Source: Adineta ricciae (Eukaryota > Rotifera > Eurotatoria > Adinetida > Adinetidae). From it: a DNA stretch of 64,000 nucleotides. Under the pieces are notes generated by a model. That model saw nothing but the letters and a program-made list of their open reading frames with translations. It made no database searches and was not told the DNA's origin. Numbering within the stretch: the first letter of the stretch is position 1; every line of letters begins with the position of its first letter. Shown here one piece after another: positions 55,201 to 64,000 of this stretch. The position numbers and the translations under genes are program-made. The DNA lies in contig CAJNOJ010000016.1 in assembly GCA_905250025.1 (NCBI GenBank), forward strand, positions 434,001 to 498,000. Direction: 5' to 3'.

Positions 55201-56165
55201 TCCTTATTGTTAATTTCACTCATTCCTTTGACGCCTTGAAAAGTGACATATGTACCTTCCTCGAACCCATGTCGTGCGTCAGTTCCTAGAAACACAACAC
55301 CGTATTCGTCCTACAAAATATTCAATCGAATAAATCGTATCAGATGATAGTAAACAACTCATACATGAGTTATGTGTGTAACAACATGTGTTGTGGGATT
55401 TTCTCCATTCGTATCAAGTACTTGAAATTTTTCGCCGAAATCACAAAAGATTTGTCTGAGAAAACCGAAAAGATATGTTTATCGAAGGATCACAAAGGTT
55501 ATTCTTACCCAAACAAACCATTAGTATTAGCGATAATGAATTTAATTCCGGCTTGATGACAGTAATCTCCAACTTTAATTTGATCGTCGAGGCTTGCATT
55601 AGTCAACACAAGTACCTGTTTATACATGCATTTCGAACGAACTATCACATCTGAACGTTAGACCTACATTAATTTTATTCTTTGCTAAAAAAGCTCCATC
55701 AATTGTTTCCATCGAGCATGTTACTGTCACGTAACTATTCAATTCCGAAAGTTTTTCTAAAGCAATCTCAGCTCGGTTCTGACCAATATTATCTTCGTTA
55801 AAGTAGTACTAGAAGAATATGCTAGAAATGACATGTCCTATTACGATAGTTATCGAGCATACTTGCGATGAAAGATCGGAATAATCCACCTTTCCACAGT
55901 CATGAACAATAACTGACTTTACACCACCCAAAACAATGTTCTTAGCTATCTCGACGCCAAGACCGGTCATGCCGGAGATGAGAACATGAGCACGAGCTAA
56001 TTGATGCATTGCTTCTTTTCCCAACACATAACTATCGATGGAACAGTGAATGGTAATTTATTTTAGTGGAAATAGGACAAAAACAACTTACAGTTGCCGA
56101 GAAAAAAGACTTTCATCAATTTCTGGAGTTTCTACAGACATTTGTTGTTGCAGAGTCGGTGACAT
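52216..56165 (-). CDS. UBA1: Ubiquitin-activating enzyme E1
   Basis: UBA1 adenylates ubiquitin and passes it as a thioester to E2s. Exon 1 (56165) reads [20 protein letters not shown] then [16 protein letters not shown] across an intron. The inactive adenylation domain has [19 protein letters not shown]. The active domain has [35 protein letters not shown] and [11 protein letters not shown]. The catalytic Cys lies in [20 protein letters not shown] (near 53700). The second catalytic half, [11 protein letters not shown]-like ([18 protein letters not shown]), and the segment [20 protein letters not shown] follow, then the ubiquitin-fold domain ending [10 protein letters not shown] at 52216-52218. 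About fifteen short introns. UBA6 is less likely because the start and catalytic segment are UBA1-like. No truncation seen. Confidence 0.94.
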
Positions 56166-56765
56166 CGTGTATTCAATACAATATTCTAAAACATCAATCG
56201 AAAGTAGATCCCCTGCGTATTTCAACAACAGCTAGACTAACTGTACAACACGAAATACAACGTATTTATACACTATGTCTCTTGCTGATTGCTTGAGCAA
56301 GAACATGACACGCAAAAAGGGTATAAATGTGAATCGAAAAAAACCCAAGAATGCACATACGACCAACTATTCTTTTTTTTCTATGCTTTGTGCATGAATC
56401 ATCGGAAGGAAGAAAAAGACAAGTTGGTAAACTCGTGGTGTATTGCTGTTGGTTGCTATTTCTCTTGCATTATCGAAGGAAAGTCAAACACCCTTTTTTT
56501 CTCCCATTCTGTCGTTCGTTATATGCTAGACGCGTATAAAAGATCGATGCGCTTCCCCTGTCGATTCACTAAAGAAACGTCACACTCAAAAAGCTTTGTC
56601 AATGTTGATTCATTCATTTAGTCATTTCAAATAATGTCATCTGACGTAGATATTATTCTTCATCTGCTACAATTTTAGCCATGAGCATCAAACAAAGATG
56701 GTGATGATTTTATTGCACTGATTCAGAGTAAACAGGATTCGATCGAAGAATAGAGCAAAACGGAA
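56166..56765. other. Intergenic gap at the core/accessory boundary
   Basis: About 600 bases. It holds the UBA1 promoter on its left side. A 110-codon plus frame at 56289 lacks any domain. To the right the character changes to mobile and foreign-looking sequence. Confidence 0.45.
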
Positions 56766-57407
56766 TTAAAGCCAATGCCAACTGATACGAATTCGACTAG
56801 CTAAAATTCTACCTACTTTTACACAAGCTGCCTCGTTGAGATGCACATCATCCTACCATATCGTTTCAGGTACATTCAGTCAGATTGAAATAGTCACTTT
56901 TTTTTATGAAACACATACCGTTTTACAAACAGGGCGCTGATCAACGATGACAACATCAACACTTCCAGATGATCCTTGAACACGCATTCGTCTATCACAA
57001 AGACTGTTCTTATTCGGATTTCCATTTGGTGTGTGTGGATCAAACTGAGGAATATTCAACGCTGCAGCCATGTCAAAACGTGAACGAAGTGTTCCACAAG
57101 CTGTGTAACCCCGAGCAACTGTATATATGATAAGGACTGTAGAGGAGAGAGTTCGTAGTGAAGAGTGTATAACATCAAGGTATGTTCCTTCTACGTGGTA
57201 TGTGTTCGAATCACCTCCACCTGATCCTGAACCTCCATGGCACGGACCACTCTGACATCCAACTCCACAAAAAGCATCTCCAGTTCCACAGTATCCACAT
57301 TGTGACATACACATACTCGAATCTGGACATCCAGCCCGATGTTCAATTTTTATTTCATCTGCTTTCACAGAAGTCAACAGTCTAACAATGAGTAGGCTCA
57401 AAAGCAT
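56766..57407 (-). CDS. Secreted hevein-like chitin-binding plus double-psi beta-barrel (barwin/expansin-like) protein
   Basis: MLLSLLIVRLLTSVKADE is a signal peptide. A Cys-rich segment follows (AGCPDSSMCMSQCGYCG, DAFCGVGCQSGPC) that resembles a hevein-type chitin-binding domain, then a Gly/Ser linker. The next part, RGYTACGTLRSRFDM, CDRRMRVQGSSGSVDVVIVD, and in the last exon DDVHLNEAACVKVGRILASR and RISWHWL, matches the double-psi beta-barrel fold of barwin, expansins and RlpA. The last intron (GTATGT...GTAG) gives the stop at 56766-56768; read-through would end at 56904. A possible further intron near 57130-57190 was not resolved. Domain pairing like this is known from fungi and plants, not typical animals, so acquisition is suspected. 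Role: binding or loosening of polysaccharide, inferred. Confidence 0.7.
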
Positions 57408-57477
57408 CGTTTAAAAAGTCATCCAGTGCAATATGTAAGGTCTTCGAAAATCTTCACCTTCGGTCGTTGTCAGACAA

Positions 57478-57602
57478 ACACGTAAGTGAAGTTGGCCGCG
57501 GATTCGAGTCCTTCCATCAGCAATTCGCACAGGAGTACGTTCCAGATGCAGCTCGACGAGTTCTATCCATGGGTTACCTTGGAATCGTCTTACTTGCAAC
57601 TT
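57478..57602 (-). repeat. Dispersed repeat, copy A
   Basis: On the minus strand this encodes NPWIELVELHLERTPVRIAD and GRTRIRGQLHLR. Copies B and C share the same peptide core in the same frame, suggesting decayed coding sequence from a mobile element. It lies directly upstream of the hevein-like gene start, so it may supply its promoter or 5' leader. Confidence 0.6.
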
Positions 57603-58152
57603 TATAAGAGAGAAGTAAAAAAGAATGAATTTCATGCCGTAGCTTCTGCTATCTTTTGTTAGATGTGCCTATATTCTGTGTATAAGTGTTGTGACTGTTT
57701 GAAATGCATTTTGAATACAATGTAATAACTTCTATCTTTGGGCAATCTGAAATCCTCTGCACTTAAAAACCTTCCGACAATAGTCTCACAATAACAGTCA
57801 TCAAATATAATTGCATCAGTCTATATAATTAGATTTTTGCGTTACATTGCACGACGGGTTGTTCGAGAGGAATCTTTTTCTTCCTGTAAATATGAGTGTG
57901 TGTGATTTATTCAATGATTATTACTATCAATTATCAAACTTTCTTGGCGAATTCTGGTCTTTCGAAGACACCACCTTGAAGCACATCAGCATTTATATGG
58001 TGAAGTCAACTTGTAGATATATGAAATATAACTTGAACAGATTTTGATTAATTATTTAAACATGATAAGGTGACTGAATATCTGATGAACAATGAACAAA
58101 CAAAAAGAAACTACAGAAACAAATAGAACATGTGCAGATGTTAGACCATAAT
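57603..58152. other. Intergenic gap
   Basis: About 550 bases, AT-rich; a 66-codon frame at 57847 has no recognisable domain. Confidence 0.4.
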
Positions 58153-58815
58153 TCAACGAAGTTGTCTGTCTTCTTTATTTTTGGCAAACACAGTTTTTAT
58201 AACATACGGTTTCAATACCTGACAGCGCTTGTCCCCAATGAAGTTGATATTACCATCACAGTAAAAAGTATCATTACAACCCAGATGAATTATACTCAAT
58301 TTCTCGAAAATATGAAAACCTTTAGTTGTGCTGCAGTTTATCGGTTTTCTCGTTGACAACGCTATTACATCGGAGGCTATTTTTTCAAAATGAGGAGAAC
58401 TGTGCAAAGAATCCTGAAAGCGGTAATGAAACGAACGATTGGCGGAAATCAGTTGTTCCAGACACATGTTACCGATGCGTTTTTGAACAATAGGCGGATC
58501 TCGACAAACGGTATAATCCCCAAAATCGCACATTAGCTGTTGAGCGATCTCTTGCCATTCAATGTACCCACCCTTGGACACACCAATGATTTTGGGTAGT
58601 CCAGAAAGTTTCGTTCCGGTTTCTTTCTCAACGACGAAGAATGGCAAGGCGGTAAGTTTGTAAACCTGAATTTTGTCAAGCGTATTTGTCTTAAGAACTG
58701 AAAAATACGATGTAAAAACAATATTACCGAGGTACTCTGGATAATATCCAGTGGTTTCGTTAATAGGGCTTACGTTTTGTGATGGAAAGAACTGTACGGT
58801 CTGCGCAAAAAGCAT
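58153..58815 (-). CDS. Envelope-like ORF, probable retroelement remnant
   Basis: A 220-residue single frame rich in Cys and with several N-glycosylation sites (NETT, NRSF, NCST, NDTF). The Cys-rich C-terminal half with an isolated CND-type cluster and regularly spaced hydrophobic residues recalls the ectodomain of env-like ORFs carried by some animal LTR retrotransposons, including bdelloid ones. No signal peptide or membrane anchor is obvious, and there is no gag or pol nearby, so it looks like a fragment. The match is by pattern only. Confidence 0.33.
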   Translation of the reverse strand: MLFAQTVQFFPSQNVSPINETTGYYPEYLGNIVFTSYFSVLKTNTLDKIQVYKLTALPFFVVEKETGTKLSGLPKIIGVSKGGYIEWQEIAQQLMCDFGDYTVCRDPPIVQKRIGNMCLEQLISANRSFHYRFQDSLHSSPHFEKIASDVIALSTRKPINCSTTKGFHIFEKLSIIHLGCNDTFYCDGNINFIGDKRCQVLKPYVIKTVFAKNKEDRQLR

Positions 58816-58974
58816 GCGCTAACTACGTATGACGATGATACAACTTTACATAATAGTTCATTTCATTTGTTCATTCTATAGCCTTTAGGCTTGATTTAAT
58901 TGGATTTAATTTGCCACCAATTACACCACACGGTGCGAAGAAAATTGACCACGAGGATGATCTCAGGTTATTAT

Positions 58975-59215
58975 GGCACGGTCGGTTCCGGCCGGTTAGG
59001 TTCGTTTTCCGGCCGGAAATTCAAACGTAGGTTCCAGTCATTTACCGACCGTTTCCTGCAAACTTCGAGCTGGAAACGGCCAGGAACTGATCGGATACTT
59101 CCTGTGCAATTCCGGCCGGAATCCGGCGGCAAGGAACATGCCGGAATCGAGAAGAGCTGTACCGGAACCGGCTCAGATTTCAACGGATCCAGTCATCGGA
59201 ATGATCGACCTGGGA
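58975..59215. repeat. GC-rich island with repeated CCGGCCGG motifs
   Basis: About 240 bases markedly richer in G and C than the surroundings, with TTCCGGCCGG-type palindromes at about 58990, 59012 and 59115 and related CCGGAA units between. Both strands are open for 60-plus codons, which can follow from composition alone. Probably a repeat or a transferred fragment. Confidence 0.6.
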
Positions 59216-59234
59216 TAATCTGAATGATTTTATT

Positions 59235-59579
59235 ATGGATTCGACAGTGGTGTTTGATCGTTCGTCTAGTCCACCTAGATTTCTTATCTACCAATTTGGT
59301 GGCCGAGAATTTCAAATGTATTCTAAAAGATCACAGTCATTATTGCTGGGAATTTATGATATTGATACAATCTCACTAACAATTAAAGGATTTGTCTTGT
59401 CCAAAACTTCGTCGTATCATATGGAATTTCTCAATCAAATATCGTCCAATGTCAAGGATCCTTCACATTTGTATGAATCGATCGATAAAATTACAAAACA
59501 AGAAGAGCTTAGTATGCTGTTCAGAGTCGAATCGAAACCTTACGGTGATACTGATGACACAAGTGAAGATGACGATTAA
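59235..59579 (+). CDS. Orphan 114-residue protein
   Basis: A single frame from ATG 59235 (MDSTVVFDRSSSPPRFLIYQ) to the stop at 59577-59579, with a hydrophobic-polar middle and a strongly acidic end (DTDDTSEDDD). AATAAA follows near 59636. No family recognised. It sits between a GC-rich island and a broken ankyrin gene, so it may belong to a mobile element. Confidence 0.42.
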   Translation: MDSTVVFDRSSSPPRFLIYQFGGREFQMYSKRSQSLLLGIYDIDTISLTIKGFVLSKTSSYHMEFLNQISSNVKDPSHLYESIDKITKQEELSMLFRVESKPYGDTDDTSEDDD

Positions 59580-59969
59580 CAAGAATTATTTTCAATAGTT
59601 TTTTGTATGTATTCATTCGTAAATATCTGCTCTCCAATAAAAATCAGACTTCAGTTAGATTAAAAACACCAATACACACGAAAAAGCTGAGTGCTTGGTA
59701 AACATAACTTCAATTACAGTCGAACTTATTATAGTAACAATATCAGTTGATATCGGTGCCATCATCGTTGAGATCGTGCAGCGAAGATTTCTATCGATAT
59801 ACATTAGACAATTTTGTCATTTACATTTTTTGGAAATTGAATGAACTTGTTGGGAAAAGATCGAGTATTATTTATTGTTTCTACAAGAATTATTTGAAAG
59901 AAGCTTTAGTGAACATATAAGATTGTATGATGCTTGAGCAATAGAAAAAAAATCATCGAAATGTTTGAT
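59580..59969. other. Intergenic gap
   Basis: About 390 bases, AT-rich, with a likely polyadenylation signal for the preceding ORF. No other feature. Confidence 0.45.
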
Positions 59970-60840
59970 TTATTTCTCTAAAAGTTGAACAATTTCTTGA
60001 AAATTTCTTTGTTTTACTTCATCAACGGGATATCGGCCAAATCGATCTTCTGTACCATAATATCCATATTGAAGAAGTAATTTGATAATATTCAAATGTC
60101 CACCGATAGTCGCTAAATGCATTGGTGTTCTTCCGTGATAATCAGCCTAAGTTTCTGTTGAAACAAAATGGCCACGTTGAAAAAGTGAATGAATTTGTTC
60201 TACTTCACCTGATGAAACTAATGAAGAAAAAAAAGAAAACCCTTTTTCCATTTTCTTAACGTAGAAACGAAAGGTTGATTTTGAAATTTTGATATTTGAT
60301 TTTGTGATTGATGAAAATTTCTTGAATCAGTTGAATAATTTCATAATGATTGAAACGATATGCTTCATCTAACGGTGAAAATCCCCAACGATCATTTTGA
60401 GAGATTAATTGTTTCACTTGGGATAATTCGTAGTTTTGAAATCAAAATCAAATGATTTCCAGTTGATTTTGAGCAACAGCGAGATGTGCAATCGAACGAA
60501 AATCATAATCAACAAGTTCAATGATATTCACATGAGGATTGAACTGAATAAATTCAGAAATTTTCTTTGGATTATTTTCATTTGTATGTTTACAAAGAAA
60601 ATATAGCAATGGATTTCCTTCGAAGATTGATGGAGACAATTTCTCATCGGATTTGTTTTCGACGAGAATTTCAACGCGAGGATTTGACAAATAATCAGTG
60701 ACGAGCGGGTCATCAGCGAAAGAAACGTTTGTTACTCCGTTAAAATCACTCAAATTTGCATCTAAATCACATTTCATCAAACATTGGGTATCACGAAAGG
60801 TGCATCCCAGACATTTGCTCCTACGACACTTGCTCCGCAA
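59970..60840 (-). pseudogene. Broken ankyrin-repeat gene (repeats resemble those of glutaminases)
   Basis: The upstream part (about 60840-60448) reads through to VDYDFRSIAHLAVAQNQLEI then a stop. In another frame the next unit is DRWGFSPLDEAYRFNHYEII. Further on, SSLVSSGEVEQIHSLFQRG is followed by an in-frame TAG and then ADYHGRTPMHLATIGGHLNI and DRFGRYPVDEVKQRNFQEIV, ending at 59970-59972. The paired D-Y-D-x-R-x-x-x-H and D-R-W/F-G-x-x-P-x-D-E units are like the ankyrin tail of animal glutaminases. At least one frameshift, a stop and a homopolymer slip show it is broken. Confidence 0.68.
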
Positions 60841-61020
60841 GGACGCTTGCCCTCCAGCGGCATTTGCTCTTCAATGGTAGAAAACATTTTCTATACAAGA
60901 TACAAGAATAATTTATAAATTAAATAAATTTATTGAATACAATAACGGAGGAGAATAACAAAAAAGCAGATAAATAACATGAACACATAAATTATGAGCT
61001 TTTCAATGAAATATTTTGAG

Positions 61021-62120
61021 CTAAACTAAACTAAGTACTTTATCAAAATTCGTTGTAGTTGATTCATAGAGTATGTTCAAGATACGTGTTTCTCGTCGAA
61101 CTTGTTCACGTTTTCGTGCTTGTCTCTCACCAGCGGTCGCTTGAGTAATTTGCGCATCGACGTACGATCGCTCCGTTTTTAATCCTTTCAAGAATTTCCA
61201 AAGGTTTGGGTGGCTGCAATTGATTAAAGATGAGAATCAATTGTTTCACCCTTCGACTGCATTGTTTGTACGATGTTGCCCTTGTAGAGTGTTTGTGTTA
61301 ACATTCCATAATTGTAAATCGAATTTTGGTGGTTTTCTCGGTCTTGACAGTCGACTTCTAACACATATATAGTTTTCTTCAAAGTAAGTTATCCCAGGTT
61401 CACCTGCAACCGGAAATTGACCTTTAATCTGTTCAAACGTTCGGACCACATCAGCGATTGGCAAGAATGTCAAAGCTGGTAAACACCGAATTCGTTGCGC
61501 AAAATTTTCATCTTCACCGTATGATGTTTTTAAACCAAATCTCGTGACAGCCCGATAAATATTTTGACATAGATGAAAGAAACACCCTTTCAAAATCGAT
61601 CATAGCATTCGATGGGTCAAAATTCGGTTCTAAATTCTTCAGTTCTTTGGACATGGTTTTGTAAAGACTTTGCATTTTACCTAAGAAAATACAAATATAA
61701 TGAGAAAACCGCTTGAAAAATCAATGCCCTAATGCACTTACCAGGTAACAACACATAAACTGCTGGCAAGATATGATCCAAATATTTAACATGAATTGTG
61801 TAAAGTTGGAAATATTATTCGGGTACAACGTCAAAAGTTCCGTCCAAGTAATTATGAGTTGCATTCTTTAACATTTTCAGCTGTTTTTTCGTTGAGAATA
61901 TCAACATTCGTTGGCCAGTTGGACCAGAATCAAATTGCAAAAATGTTCGATCACGATTCGTCTTAGTAAACATTGGATCAATAACGAATGAATCACGGTT
62001 TTGCGGTAGTGGCAATGGATTTTGATGCTTTTGACGAATACGTTGAACAGACGTAGGTGAAGTTGGCAGCAGATTCCAATCCTTCCATCAGCGATTCGCA
62101 CAGGAGTGCGTTCCAACTAC
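61021..62120 (-). pseudogene. Degenerate Mutator-like (MULE) transposase
   Basis: MULE transposases use an RNase H-like DDE domain. Conserved stretches appear in order: RIRQKHQNPLPLPQNR, FLQFDSGPTGQRMLIFSTKK, YLDGTFDVVPE, LYKTMSKELKNLEPNFDPS, AMIDFE (catalytic-region Asp), GCFFHLCQNIYR, ALTFLPIADVVRTFEQ, YFEENYICV, TNNAVEG, and a long tail ending at 61021. Two TGA codons fall after NAVEG and two codons later, a deletion plus frameshift lies between DFE and GCFFHLC, and the start is missing. It is therefore inactive. Terminal repeats were not identified. Confidence 0.8.
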
Positions 62121-62158
62121 AGCTCGACGAGCTCTATCCATAGGTCACCGTGGAAACC
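62045..62158 (-). repeat. Dispersed repeat, copy B
   Basis: Shares with copy A most of about 100 bases, including the peptide RTPVRIADGR, but has an in-frame TAG. It lies at the 5' end of the transposase remnant, so the repeat may be part of this element's coding or end sequence. Confidence 0.6.
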
Positions 62159-62660
62159 TCATAGGTCCAGCCAAAACCTAGCAAAACCCAAAATATCGGT
62201 TTTTCAGTCGTTGCAATTTATGTGAAATAGACACGACGAGTTTTATTGAATGTTGTTTGATAATCTATTTCATCAAATAAAAGTAAAGTCATTTTTAAAT
62301 ATCAACAAATGATGTATATTTTTCGTAAAATATTGACAGATTACCATGTTTGGTTTTTGACAAACGGTATTCTAACAGTTATGTCTGGAGAAACGAAAAC
62401 ATGTACTTTTTTTTTATTAGCGAGCAGGACACCCTCTGACTGTACGGTCCTAAAGGGACCATTAGAAATTAACTTTGAGCAATCCAAAAGATATCGAAAT
62501 ATAAAATATAAACAAAATTACCCACGCACAGGCAAAGATGAAAAAGTGCAATATAGATGCACCTAGACGAACCAATGAAAACAAAAAACGAAGCAAATAA
62601 GATAGAGAGACAGAGAGGGAGAACCCTCTAAGGGTTAACCTGAAATTGATCGAAATGTTA

Positions 62661-62860
62661 AAATGTCGAAAGCAAAAATATCGAAAATCAAACCGTCGAA
62701 AACAAAAATGAGAGCGCAGATAGATGTGTGAGATTGAGGGTGAGGGTGAAGAACAATGCCTTTCTCAAACTAAATCATTCGCACCTTGTTCATCTTTCGA
62801 TGTTTGTATGATTTGCGCATTCGATATTTTTAAATTCGATATTTTTACTTTCGACATTAT
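62661..62860. mobile_element. Short inverted-repeat (MITE-like) element
   Basis: Left arm near 62662-62687 (AATGTCGAAAGCAAAAATAT) and right arm near 62834-62859 are inverted copies differing at one or two positions over about 25 bases. About 150 bases lie between. There is no coding frame, so it fits a non-autonomous foldback element. Confidence 0.55.
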
Positions 62861-63266
62861 TCAGTAGAATCCCTCTAAGTCGCAGTAAGCAGACAGAAAA
62901 GAAAAGGCCCGGATTTTCACATTATGCAGGGAAATGAAGTAAAAGCTTAAGCAGAGTTCATGTACCAACCCTCACCCCAGACAGTTCCAAGCTTAATCGG
63001 TTCCACTAATTGTAGTGAGAGTTTCCCGTCGAGGTGCTACCTCCTTGACCATATCTATGTTGAATGTTTTCCTAAAATTTTCGAACGCTTTGCTTTGTTG
63101 CATTAACTGATGCTGCACGTTCATCATCTGTTCTTTTATCTTCCCATCTGTATCTTGGCTTATTGATGTAATTGGCACTCTGTGTTTGGTAACATCATTA
63201 TCCAGGGCCTGCACCTTTTTAGATACGGCCGCTATAATCCCATACATGTATAACTCGACAGCAAAG

Positions 63267-63763
63267 TTCGAGTATTAAACTTTCAACTTCGAGTTTTAAA
63301 CTTTTAAAATTTAGATCGATTGATGCTCGTGCATTGCTTTTGGGTTGTGGAATAGGGTGAGGGTGAGGGTGTAGCGAAGGGTGTTCCAGCGTACACATAA
63401 CAGTGAGGGGATTGCGGAGAACATTCCCGGCGACGCAGCCGAGGGACAGGGCGACGGAGTGCTGTAGACTACAGAGCAAGCCGAGCGCTTAGGGCACTGC
63501 GCTCCAGGAAATACAAAAAGGTGCGGCGTACGAAAGGGTATTCTAAGCTACCAAACTAAGCGACGATGACACAGAGCGTAGTGTAGGCTACCGCACGCAG
63601 AAACAACGCGAAATCTCTCGCTCATTCGCCGCCAAACCATCCTGCAACAGCATCTGCCTGCAAAGATTGCAAATTTTACCTTAACTAACTTAGAACTTCA
63701 AACTCGAAGCTTCGAGTTCTAAAGTAGAACAGTTAGAATTCGAAGGAAGTTTTAATACTCGAA
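63267..63763. mobile_element. Second inverted-repeat element with an internal palindrome
   Basis: TTCGAGTATTAAA at 63267 recurs inverted near 63751-63763. Inside, 63701-63718 is a perfect 18-base palindrome (AACTCGAAGCTTCGAGTT). The centre is GC-richer than flanks. Likely non-autonomous, but target-site duplications were not confirmed. Confidence 0.45.
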
Positions 63764-63782
63764 TCGAGTTAACGACTTCTAC

Positions 63783-63838
63783 ACTACTCATCGCTGATGG
63801 AAGGACTCAAATCCGCTGCCAACTTCATTTACGTCACA
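63783..63838 (+). repeat. Dispersed repeat, copy C (inverted)
   Basis: Plus-strand copy of the core of A and B; it encodes LIADGRTQIRCQLHLRHT in the same frame as copy A. Only about 55 bases are preserved. Confidence 0.55.
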
Positions 63839-64000
63839 CAAACTATTATATATCGAAAACATTGTAGCATATAGTGTTGAGAAACATCACACATGTCAGT
63901 TTCACGTAGTCGCATTACATCCACGTCACAGAAAATGATATCTGTTTTGTATTTTTCGATCAAGCATGAACGGTAATGGAGGAGTTTATTCCCTTTTCTG

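Larger units (their letters stand above)
62159..64000. other. Repeat-rich accessory end of the window
   Basis: No intact gene. It contains inverted-repeat elements and copy C (listed), telomere-like GGGTGA runs at about 62736-62750 and 63355-63371, and a GC-richer core near 63420-63600. Frames at 62309, 62993 and 63219 have no recognised domain. Confidence 0.5.

Noticed and set aside
58900-59223. 107-codon frame across the GC-rich island
   Set aside because: Both strands are open there, which GC-rich palindromic composition produces without coding.
61246-62015. TGA codons in the transposase as possible recoding
   Set aside because: Intact genes in the window use TGA as a normal stop and the transposase also has a deletion, so decay explains it.
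62993-63479. Minus-strand frames of 84 and 86 codons, possibly gag-like
   Set aside because: A weak helical look only; no zinc knuckle or other hallmark and they lie in repeat-derived sequence.

Overview
This window is intron-rich, AT-rich metazoan nuclear DNA. Typical introns are about 45-60 bases with GT..AG ends, so most genes appear as strings of short exons. A Hox3-class homeobox gene, a P2X receptor, a Quaking-type KH protein and a LEM-domain nuclear envelope protein place it in an animal. The compact introns, close gene spacing, two probably acquired genes and a transposon-rich block at the right end fit a bdelloid rotifer best. That assignment is inference; no species marker was read.

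From 1 to 34 kb conserved housekeeping genes lie in both orientations: spastin, a motor-less myosin-TH1 protein, a Pro/Gln-rich protein, tRNase Z (ELAC2), an epoxide hydrolase, a Kunitz inhibitor, a divergent MYST acetyltransferase, an ENT-only protein, two tiny membrane proteins, a LEM protein, an intronless RTA1-like gene, the E3 ligase AMFR/gp78, the ESCRT-II subunit SNF8, TBCCD1 and an NKCC-type SLC12 transporter. About 3 kb of gene-free DNA separates SLC12 from Hox3.

From 37 to 56 kb lie Hox3, QKI, a PKA catalytic subunit with apparent alternative first exons, a P2X receptor, a second MYST acetyltransferase, COA1, ethanolamine kinase and the ubiquitin-activating enzyme UBA1. Hox3 is the most striking gene. 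Its homeobox is interrupted by two introns that isolate a 6-base exon encoding Ile-Lys at the start of the recognition helix, and homeodomain position 56 is Asp instead of an aromatic residue.

The character changes after UBA1 (about 56.2 kb). The last 8 kb holds a secreted hevein-like plus double-psi beta-barrel protein, an envelope-like ORF, a GC-rich CCGGCCGG island, an orphan ORF, a broken ankyrin gene, a broken Mutator-like transposase, three copies of a dispersed repeat and two inverted-repeat elements. This resembles the transposon- and foreign-gene-rich regions known from bdelloid chromosome ends. No operon-like or CRISPR-like system was seen, and no tRNA or rRNA gene was recognised.
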